Of a stretch of DNA of 59,876 nucleotides, positions 53,374 through 59,876 are shown one piece after another. The stretch's first letter is position 1. Each line of letters begins with the position of its first letter. Made by a program: the position numbers and the translations under genes. The DNA is from an uncultured Eubacterium sp. (GTDB lineage Bacteria > Bacillota > Clostridia > Lachnospirales > Lachnospiraceae), in the NCBI GenBank assembly GCA_900551945.1, contig URYE01000007.1, forward strand, positions 1-59,876, read 5' to 3'. The notes beneath the pieces are model-generated. The model did no database searches. It was not told the origin of the DNA and saw nothing but the letters and a program-made list of their open reading frames with translations.

Positions 53374-53485
53374 TATATCAATGTAAATTATGAGACGATT
53401 GTGATTTTGTGTAATTGGGTGGATGGATTGAACAGTGCGAGGAAGTCACAGAAAATAGAATAGCTTCAAGTATGCAATTACTTTA

Positions 53486-53508
53486 AATCGGGGCTATACG
53501 CCCCGATT
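53486..53508. terminator. Hairpin terminator at the element's left end
   Basis: ATCGGGG-CTATACG-CCCCGAT followed by TATTCATT; lies downstream of the minus-strand HEPN gene. Confidence 0.65.
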
Positions 53509-53546
53509 ATTCATTATACTTGTTAAAATCCTGTGAGAAAAATGCA

Positions 53547-54407
53547 TTATAAAGGAGGAAGAACCGGAAACATTAAAGTAATTTCACAGTCATAGAATTG
53601 ATACTTATGCCATGGTTTGTGTGACTTTACAATACATCTTATTGTGTGAATTTGAGATACATCTACTTCTTTAAACGTAATAACAAAATTTTTACAATTA
53701 TTAAACTCGTTAATTTGAATATTTTGATTTTTCCATATAATATCATACTCATCTGTTGAAAATGAAGAATCAATATCTATATTCACTGAGTATGTGTCCC
53801 CATAGCGAATCTCTTGTAAAGGTCGAAAAATAGATTCACCAGCATTTTTATCTGTTGGGTTATCATAAACATTCCCCAAAGAGTCTTTAATTTTTAGAAT
53901 TCTTGGTATAGTCCACACTTGCTCCAGCCCCTTTTCTTTATAGTATTCTTTAATACCTTCAATAAAGTCATGCGAATAACAAATAGCTTGCTCCGCTTGT
54001 CGAACAGAAATTGGATTCGAATGAGAAAGAGCATTTCGAATTGGAATTAATCTTTCTAAAAACTCTCGTGCTTCTTCGAGACCTTGCGGATAAGCATATT
54101 TTAATACGGCTTTAAACAAATCACGGTAAAAAGCAGGATTACAGAGAAAATAAATGATATGTTCAAAAAATAGTGTATCCACAGCTCTCGAAAAACGTCC
54201 TGATTCTTTTTTTAGCATACATTGAATATGTTCACGAACTTCTTTTTTAATCAAATAATTCTCGTTAGAAATTTTATAATTAAAGAAATCTGTTCCATAT
54301 TTTTGAGTAAACTGGTCATGTATAATCCGGCGAGCCCACATTTCTAATGATTCAATATTTTGGCGACATAAAGAACGAAGTTCTTCATCTGTATACATAT
54401 AATACAT
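53547..54407 (-). CDS. HEPN-domain protein with C-terminal beta domain (286 aa)
   Basis: Helical N-terminal half with LIPIRNALSHSNPISVRQAE, an R-x4-H HEPN ribonuclease motif at about residue 135, followed by CYSHDFIEGIKEYYKEKGLE, as in Swt1-type HEPN proteins. About 165-286 is beta-rich (YGDTYSVNIDIDSSFSTDEY, DCEITLMFPVLPPL), unknown. ATG at 54407 follows TTGGAGGTAAAA. Probably an RNase toxin or defence effector; the 75-aa gene upstream may be its partner. Confidence 0.7.
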   Translation of the reverse strand: MYYMYTDEELRSLCRQNIESLEMWARRIIHDQFTQKYGTDFFNYKISNENYLIKKEVREHIQCMLKKESGRFSRAVDTLFFEHIIYFLCNPAFYRDLFKAVLKYAYPQGLEEAREFLERLIPIRNALSHSNPISVRQAEQAICYSHDFIEGIKEYYKEKGLEQVWTIPRILKIKDSLGNVYDNPTDKNAGESIFRPLQEIRYGDTYSVNIDIDSSFSTDEYDIIWKNQNIQINEFNNCKNFVITFKEVDVSQIHTIRCIVKSHKPWHKYQFYDCEITLMFPVLPPL

Positions 54408-54540
54408 TTTTACCTCCAACATTTTGAGTTAATATGTACAAAGTATTCGTTAATCTTTCAAAACTTTATATAATCAAATTATTGATGATTTATTTGTAAT
54501 TCAAAATTCAAACGGATTTCATTAATGGAGAATTTCTTAT

Positions 54541-54768
54541 CTATGATGCCTGTTTGTAATCAGTCGCAGCAATTTCTAGCATCAGTTTCTTTTCCATATT
54601 TATAATCACTTCAAATTGTTCCATGACTTCATCAGTATAATATTTTTCTCGACACTGCTCATATTCAAACCATAGAACATTTTTTACAATAATGTAATTA
54701 TTATAATTTACGACGTGCATTGTACTATTTTTGCAATACATACACATATCCATCACCGTTTTCTTCAA
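54541..54768 (-). CDS. YgiT-type zinc-finger-like small protein (75 aa)
   Basis: CMYCKNSTMHVVNYNNYIIV, KNVLWFEYEQCREKYYTDEV. This resembles YgiT/MqsA-type zinc fingers, where a second CxxC is expected before E-x-Y-Y. Here one of its cysteines is absent (EQCREKYY), so zinc binding may be lost or different. Small antitoxin-like length. In the element's defence block. Confidence 0.55.
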   Translation of the reverse strand: MKKTVMDMCMYCKNSTMHVVNYNNYIIVKNVLWFEYEQCREKYYTDEVMEQFEVIINMEKKLMLEIAATDYKQAS

Positions 54769-54923
54769 TTCTTTAAATCATTTTTAAATTTCTTTGTATC
54801 TGGATAATAGGCGGTTATGATATACATTTATATTATCACAACCTGCAGCAATATGCAAAATCATTCTATTTACATTATATCTTCAAATTAAACAATTTGA
54901 ATTGGGAATGCTAATATCTCCAC

Positions 54924-55861
54924 TTATATTTTGCGAAATTTTGTTATCTCTTTCCAGTTACTCGGAAATCCCATATATTCAAAAAGATCATTCAACTTCA
55001 AATTTGAATTCTGCTTTTCATACCGGTCAATAATATGCAATAATTGCTTTTTAAACAGTAAAAAATCGATCTTTGGAAGTAGATAACGAAAAGTAATGAC
55101 TACACTAAACAAGTCATTTTTTCCATATACATATTTTGAACCGTTTTTAGAAATGCCTAATTTTTTATGTAACAACGTATCTGGAATATCAATATATGTG
55201 TGATAGGAAAACAACCTTTCGTTATGAGCACATACATTTCGATACAGAGTTAATACCTTTAAATATTTTATCATCTCATTTTTCTTGACATTTCCAAAAT
55301 CCTGGCAAATTGTTCCTTGCATATTTTGAGGTAAAAATTCAAACATTTTAGATATTTGACCAAACGTAAGGGTATTCATAATCACCCATAACGGAATATT
55401 ATGATATTTGTTACGCTGGTAAACAAGATATTCATGATCCTTGTTTTTATTCGCCATCATATCTAGCATTTTGATTAATTTAGTAATTCCATTTTTATTT
55501 TTTGGAATATTGCCGTAATTATTGGATTTAAGATATTCTTCTTGACGTTCTCCATGTTTTTTACAGAAGTGATAAGAAATGGACGAACGCATTTTTCTTT
55601 CTACGCGACATAAATATTTAAAGAATATTCCACGTAACTCTTCATCAAATTCATAAAGAGCAACTATATCTTCAAAACATGCTTCATTAATGTATTTGCG
55701 GGTATGAATATCAATAAAAGGATGTTTGTATCCGCCAATTAATGCATAGTAACTGATATTCTGCAGGGATTCTACCGCAAAATCATCATCTGTAATAACT
55801 AGATTTTTTCATTTTTCAGTTTTTCAACTTGTGCGGTATATGTAATAAACGGTTTGCTCAT
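54924..55861 (-). pseudogene. AbiF/AbiD-like (Abi_2) gene with one-base frameshift
   Basis: Frame 1, 55861 down to 55799: MSKPFITYTAQVEKLKNEKI then stop. Frame 2 resumes NLVITDDDFAVESLQNISYY, ALIGGYKHPF, and continues through LTLYRNVCAHNERLFSYHTY (HEPN R-x4-H) to 54924. The A-run on the minus strand (55804-55809) has 6 A; 7 would restore one frame of about 312 codons, NEKNLVI. Only the first 20 residues are out of frame. Either an inactivating deletion, a slippage switch or a sequencing error. Confidence 0.78.
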
Positions 55862-55889
55862 ATGTACCTCGCTGCAAAATGTTCCAGAT

Positions 55890-55996
55890 AAAGAAAAAGG
55901 AGAGGGGCCTCGGCACCCTCCCCCGATCGCAGGCTTCTCAAGTTTCTGCAATCTGATCACTAAAGATAATATAACTGATATAACTAAGAAAGTCAA
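55890..55996 (-). ncRNA. Second Abi-associated small RNA with promoter and terminator
   Basis: On the minus strand: TTGACT (55991-55996), 17 bp, TATATT (55968-55973), RNA start near 55961. Hairpin GATTGCAG/CTGCGATC (55953-55946 with 55932-55925), then terminator GGGGAGGG/CCCTCTCC (55923-55899) and TTTTTCTTT. The Abi start codon is at 55861 after AGCGAGG. Same promoter-RNA-terminator-Abi order as at 35429. RNA about 72 nt. Confidence 0.72.
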
Positions 55997-56052
55997 TCAG
56001 AAATTATCTTTATTTAGATTGTATTCAATCTGATTATTGTTATGTACTATTA

Positions 56053-56802
56053 TTAAGCTTTTCCGGTTTCATATAGATAAGTATATAAATTGCTTTGGCT
56101 TGTCTTTATCATATCATAATAATGCAATACATTATCTTTTTCTTGTGCAATAACAAAGCATTCCTTTGATATAAACGAAAGATAAGTATCTTTACATACT
56201 TTTAAATGTCTATATTCGAGCAAACATTGTAAATCTTCTGAAATACAATCGATTATAAACTTAGCAGCTTCTGCGTTTGTAGAAGTATTTTCAAAACAAT
56301 AATCATATGGTAAAAACAATAACATATTCTTATTTACTGAGACTTTTTTTAATACCTGTATTATTGTTTTTCCTTCTGGAAGCTTAATGAGCCCTTTTTC
56401 TATTTTAATTAAATCGTCTATATTCATAGAACGAAAGCACTTGATTATATCATAAACTTTTCGTTCTCCTTTTAATCGTGAAGGACCTTTTCCTACTACC
56501 CCAGGACAAAATTCATTTATAGTAGGGCTTAACATGCGTCTGGCTTCCATATATTTAGTATCGACCATAATTTTAAAATCTAAATCATAAAAAGAATTAA
56601 AAATGTCTGCTTCTCCATGATTTTGCTCTTCATGTTTTCTTAAAATAAATGCTTGATTGCCCTTGCAAGTGACAAGTTTTGAAGAATTGATAAATGTCGT
56701 TAAAAAATCTTCATAATTAGCTGGATGCCCATCTATAAAATTTTTTATATAAATTGTTGGCGGTAATTGTTTTATTAGTAATTTATTTTTGTCAAGTTCC
56801 AT
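56053..56802 (-). CDS. Predicted nuclease-like defence-island protein (249 aa)
   Basis: EEQNHGEADIFNSFYDLDFK, IMVDTKYMEARRMLSPTINE: a run of E...D...D-x-K...E residues near 58-85 that could be a PD-(D/E)xK-like metal site (D-T-K-Y at the E-x-K place). The rest is alpha/beta (FLPYDYCFENTSTNAEAAKF). No family recognised. Lies upstream of the Abi unit. Function is inferred only from this motif and context. Confidence 0.5.
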   Translation of the reverse strand: MELDKNKLLIKQLPPTIYIKNFIDGHPANYEDFLTTFINSSKLVTCKGNQAFILRKHEEQNHGEADIFNSFYDLDFKIMVDTKYMEARRMLSPTINEFCPGVVGKGPSRLKGERKVYDIIKCFRSMNIDDLIKIEKGLIKLPEGKTIIQVLKKVSVNKNMLLFLPYDYCFENTSTNAEAAKFIIDCISEDLQCLLEYRHLKVCKDTYLSFISKECFVIAQEKDNVLHYYDMIKTSQSNLYTYLYETGKA

Positions 56803-57130
56803 ATATTCTCCAAGCTTGTATTTTTTATTATAATGAGAAACCGTTGATATTCATATTAGTTACTCTGGGTCATCCAATAGGGGCGAGTAGCATCCCTGTT
56901 GGCACACGATTTTCCGTCAGGAAAGTCTAGTGTGTTATACCTTTATGAAATTGTGGCTGCCGGGAAGAAATTCTATATCCTTGCGATTATCCAAAATTCC
57001 CGGCATTCTGTGCTGCAAGGTACTCCGTAAAGGAGTTGCCTGAAAGAACAGAACTGAGTCTGCATATTAGCATGACAATGCTGTTATTCAGACGATGCCA
57101 CATTTAAAGAAAGGTATATCCATACTTCCG
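56803..57130. other. Intergenic region with a 9-bp inverted repeat
   Basis: TGCCGGGAA (56958-56966) and TTCCCGGCA (56997-57005) are perfect arms 30 bp apart. No gene. Possibly a terminator/attenuator or a recognition site of the mobile element (for example for nicking or copy control). Base composition is higher than to the left. Confidence 0.4.
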
Positions 57131-57970
57131 TTAGCCATCCTCTGAATTTTTCTCAGATACACTATTGTCACAGATATATTTTGCCAAATTCTGTACCATT
57201 GCAAGACCTTCATCAGTCAGGTTTGTTGTCTGTCCCATATAAAACGCTACTGCATTTGCTACGTCAGTACTTGTAATATCAGAAGCCGGCTTATCAGGCA
57301 ATGCGTCCCGAATCATCTGTACCGCTTCGGCTGTAGCAACCGTTTTTGTTGGTTCTTTTTTCTGCATACCAGATTTAATATCACGTAATATTGCCATAAA
57401 CTGAATCTTGATTTTTTCAATGTCTGCTTCATTCGCTCCTAATTTCTGTGAACTTAAAAACTGCTTATCTTTTATAATTTCTTTTCTTTTTGATGGCTCT
57501 GCAGTCATCAGATCAGTCAGCTGATTAACAGCAAAATCGATCACCTTATTTCGTGCCATGATGCCTTCAGCAATGGTATCATCAAAATAATTCCGAATCA
57601 TAATACATAATTTTGGAAAGTTTTCATGCTCCAATAATCGGTTTAAAATATCTACATCTATTCTTCTGGTAATCAGTCTCGTTACCGCTTCTTCCGACAG
57701 TCCAAGTTCCGATATATCATAACTTTTTGGCGAAGTAATCTGAGTGATTCCAAGCAGATAATCTGTAGAAACATGAAAAAACCTGGCGGCATCTATTACA
57801 ATACTTATATTAGGATTTTTGGTTTCACCACTTTCAATACGACTGATTTGCGAATGAGTCACATGAAGCTGATCGGCCAGTTGCTTTTGACTTAAATCGT
57901 GATCTTTCCGCAAATTACTTAACCTGTATGCGAAACTTGTTTCATCTTCTATTAAATCAGATTCCTCCAT
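57131..57970 (-). CDS. XRE-family repressor of element 2 (279 aa)
   Basis: HTH about 10-70: LSNLRKDHDLSQKQLADQLH, VTHSQISRIESGETKNPNIS, FFHVSTDYLLG. The C-terminal 200 residues are helical (LITRRIDVDILNRLLEHENF, GMQKKEPTKTVATAEAVQMI) with no known fold. ATG at 57970 follows AGGAGGTGACCAAACA. Divergent from the primase genes; likely represses the element's replication operon. Confidence 0.82.
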   Translation of the reverse strand: MEESDLIEDETSFAYRLSNLRKDHDLSQKQLADQLHVTHSQISRIESGETKNPNISIVIDAARFFHVSTDYLLGITQITSPKSYDISELGLSEEAVTRLITRRIDVDILNRLLEHENFPKLCIMIRNYFDDTIAEGIMARNKVIDFAVNQLTDLMTAEPSKRKEIIKDKQFLSSQKLGANEADIEKIKIQFMAILRDIKSGMQKKEPTKTVATAEAVQMIRDALPDKPASDITSTDVANAVAFYMGQTTNLTDEGLAMVQNLAKYICDNSVSEKNSEDG

Positions 57971-58294
57971 TGTTTGGTCACCTCCTAAACTACTTCCATT
58001 ATATCTGTGCCTGTGCAAATTTGCAATTTTTTATCGAATCGTATTCTTGATTTTCATTGTGCGTGAATAAATCAGGGGTGCGATTTTTTCATGCTAAACT
58101 GTCACCATGATCGATCAGACAGAACCTTGAAAACTAAATGACCGTTCCGGAACTCTATAAACCGCCACGATTTTCTGATTAGAAAAGAGCGCTCAAAAGA
58201 GACGACACAGCGCCGAGAAGGGTTGCCTGTCAGGAAAGGAACTGGATAAAACGGCACAGCTTTAAATTCAAACTTAAATCAGGAGGAAAATAGA

Positions 58295-58915
58295 ATGAGA
58301 TTATTTGAAACAATAAAAGAAACTGTAACAGTCGGACAGGCTGCTGAATATTATGGCATGAAAATTGGAAGAAACAACATGATCTGTTGTCCATTTCATA
58401 ATGACCATCACCCAAGTATGAAACTGAATGCAACTTATTACTACTGCTTTGGCTGTGGTGCTACCGGAGATGTAATCCAGTTTGTTGCAAATTTGTTTGG
58501 GCTGAGTAACTATGAAGCCGCCAAGAAAATTGCTGTAGATTTTGGTATTACACCAGACAAGCCACCGGTAATAGCAGCGCTGAAAAAGCCAGAGTACATG
58601 GAAAACAAAAACAGACAGAAAGATTTACGGGAATGCCAGAAAATGGTATGCGAATATCTTCATCGTCTGGAAAAATGGAAAGCACTGTATGCCCCGGAAC
58701 GTCCGGATTTACCTATGGACGAACGATTTGAAGAAGCATGTGAAAATCTGAGTTATATCGAATATCTGGCAGATTATCTGACCTTTGCAGATGAAGAAGA
58801 TGGCTTTGAAGTTGTAAAATCCATGAAAGAAACAGGCTATCTGGAAGATTTGAAATATCTTTCAGGGTCTCGTGACGAGGAGGATATATATGCAGAAGAA
58901 GCAAAAGCAGCTTAG
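58295..58915 (+). CDS. CHC2 zinc-finger primase-like protein (206 aa)
   Basis: Residues 1-85 are the DnaG CHC2 zinc domain: GRNNMICCPFHNDHHPSMKL, YYYCFGCGATGDVIQFVANL. The Zn ligands C-x2-H and C-x2-C are complete. No TOPRIM catalytic part; the rest is acidic helices (VKSMKETGYLEDLKYLSGSR). Functions with the following helicase. RBS CAGGAGG. The 58019-58294 leader has no gene. Confidence 0.88.
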   Translation: MRLFETIKETVTVGQAAEYYGMKIGRNNMICCPFHNDHHPSMKLNATYYYCFGCGATGDVIQFVANLFGLSNYEAAKKIAVDFGITPDKPPVIAALKKPEYMENKNRQKDLRECQKMVCEYLHRLEKWKALYAPERPDLPMDERFEEACENLSYIEYLADYLTFADEEDGFEVVKSMKETGYLEDLKYLSGSRDEEDIYAEEAKAA

Positions 58916-59876
58916 TAATTATCCAGTTTGGTTTGACGGAACCAATATCAATGAAGCAGCCTTTTGTGAAGAATTTCTCCATACGCATAAAATACTCTTT
59001 GCCAACAATGAATTTTTTACTCCGGAGGGGCGGATTACTGATGATCTGCCTCTTCGTGGGGAAATATTTGAAAGTCTGAAACATTATGCCATCAACAACG
59101 TTCCACGCAAAGTAACAAATATTTTGGAAGTTATGAAACTGGCAGCTTATATAGATGATTTTCCACCAGAAGCCAATAAAATCCATCTTGCAAATGGAAC
59201 GCTATATATAGATGGCACATTTATCTCTAAAAAACCAGATATTGTACGAATGCGTCTTCCGATCAACTATAATCCAGATGCGCCCGAAGCTGTCACATGG
59301 CTGTCATTTTTAGAACAACTGCTCTACCAGGAAGATATTCCAACTTTACAGGAATTCATAGGGTATTGCCTGATTCCAAGCAACAAGGGCCAACGGATGA
59401 TGATTATAAAAGGAAATGGCGGAGAGGGTAAATCACAGATTGGTGCTGTTCTGAACAGCTTGTTAGGCTCAAATATGAAAGACGGAAGTATCGGTAAAAT
59501 TTCTGAAAACCGCTTTGCCAGAGCTGACCTTGAGCATATTTTATTGTGTGTAGATGATGATATGCGAATGGAAGCCCTGAAACAGACCAGTTATGTGAAA
59601 TCCATTGTTACTGCTCAGGGGAAAATGGACTTGGAACGTAAAGGAAAGCAAAGTTACCAGGGATGGCTTTTTTCCAGATTACTTGCATTCAGCAATGGAG
59701 ATTTACAGGCATTGTATGACCGTAGTGATGGATTTTACCGAAGGCAATTAGTACTGACAGCAAAGGAGAAACCTGCTGATCGTGTAGATGATCCTTATCT
59801 GGCAGAAAAAATGAAGAAGGATATAAAATGTCAAGACCCAATGTACAAAAAATATTATATAAAAATGTACAATTAG
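58890..59876 (+). CDS. P4-type replication helicase (D5_N/DUF5906-like), abnormal end
   Basis: D5-type superfamily-3 helicase: GNGGEGKSQIGAVLNSLLGS is Walker A, LEHILLCVDDDMRMEALKQT is Walker B, WLFSRLLAFSNGDLQALYDR contains the sensor (motif C). Start at ATG 58890 after GAGGAGGATATAT; it overlaps the primase gene by 26 bp. Expected family length is over 400 residues. Here it ends KKDIKCQDPMYKKYYIKMYN at the last base of the window; the final 15 codons are AT-rich and unlike the family, suggesting disruption or an assembly edge. Confidence 0.82.
   Translation: MQKKQKQLSNYPVWFDGTNINEAAFCEEFLHTHKILFANNEFFTPEGRITDDLPLRGEIFESLKHYAINNVPRKVTNILEVMKLAAYIDDFPPEANKIHLANGTLYIDGTFISKKPDIVRMRLPINYNPDAPEAVTWLSFLEQLLYQEDIPTLQEFIGYCLIPSNKGQRMMIIKGNGGEGKSQIGAVLNSLLGSNMKDGSIGKISENRFARADLEHILLCVDDDMRMEALKQTSYVKSIVTAQGKMDLERKGKQSYQGWLFSRLLAFSNGDLQALYDRSDGFYRRQLVLTAKEKPADRVDDPYLAEKMKKDIKCQDPMYKKYYIKMYN

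Larger units (their letters stand above)
53373..59876. mobile_element. Left part of a second mobile element (IME/ICE or plasmid-like)
   Basis: Begins where the lipoprotein gene breaks and continues to the right edge. Holds defence-like genes (HEPN, Abi with ncRNA, nuclease-like), an XRE repressor and replication genes (CHC2 primase, P4-type helicase). Base composition rises beyond about 56.8 kb. No integrase or opposite end is seen, so the class is undetermined. Confidence 0.7.

Overview
The window is low-GC DNA from an endospore-forming Firmicute, most likely a gut Lachnospiraceae (Roseburia/Eubacterium/Coprococcus-like). The evidence is an AT-rich base composition, HrcA/CIRCE control of groES-groEL, a cotJABC spore-coat operon, a type II Mn-pyrophosphatase carrying CBS and DRTGG domains, a SEC-C methionine aminopeptidase and a BspA-like surface protein.

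Layout. 1-4519: chromosomal genes (groEL partial, groES, 8-oxoguanine glycosylase, a transglutaminase lipoprotein, a DUF6062 protein), with an unexplained structured repeat at about 3405-3600. 4690-5997: an AT-rich leader and a CRISPR array of 19 repeats and 18 spacers, with no cas genes in the window. 6023-7246: a small gene, then cotJA, cotJB and the first 65 codons of cotJC. 7246-41657: a 34.4-kb siphovirus-type prophage. From left to right it holds, on the minus strand, lysis, tail, head, packaging and replication genes. A three-operator immunity region follows, then a plus-strand accessory block: tandem repressors, an ncRNA-AbiF unit, a Thr-rich lipoprotein, a DUF3800 protein, and a zinc-ribbon/nuclease pair bracketed by identical hairpins. 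It ends with a large serine recombinase. 41658-42072: the remaining codons of cotJC. 42168-53373: chromosome again (BspA-like protein, XRE-type regulator, map, family II pyrophosphatase, soluble chemoreceptor, PHP-domain protein, and a substrate-binding lipoprotein cut short). 53373-59876: the left part of a second mobile element interrupting that lipoprotein gene. It carries HEPN, Abi, nuclease-like, XRE, CHC2-primase and P4-type helicase genes.

The most important observation is that the prophage sits inside cotJC. Joining position 7245 to 41658 restores one open reading frame of 202 codons with the metal-ligand motif GTEE-LNH rebuilt across the junction. The phage-side halves of attL and attR are 22-bp perfect inverted complements around a GA core, as expected for a serine-integrase attP. 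This is the arrangement of sporulation-gene intervening elements such as skin in sigK and SPbeta in spsM.

Other linked themes are host-phage conflict. Four spacers match the resident prophage at 25-32 of 34-37 positions, all antisense to its genes. Two separate AbiF-like HEPN genes each follow a strong promoter and a short terminator-ended RNA. The prophage also carries a DUF2829/Tad2-like protein, five short hairpins resembling the 3' part of type III CRISPR repeats, and a 131-nt tRNA-like RNA.

All functional calls are by eye from sequence motifs; no database search was run.
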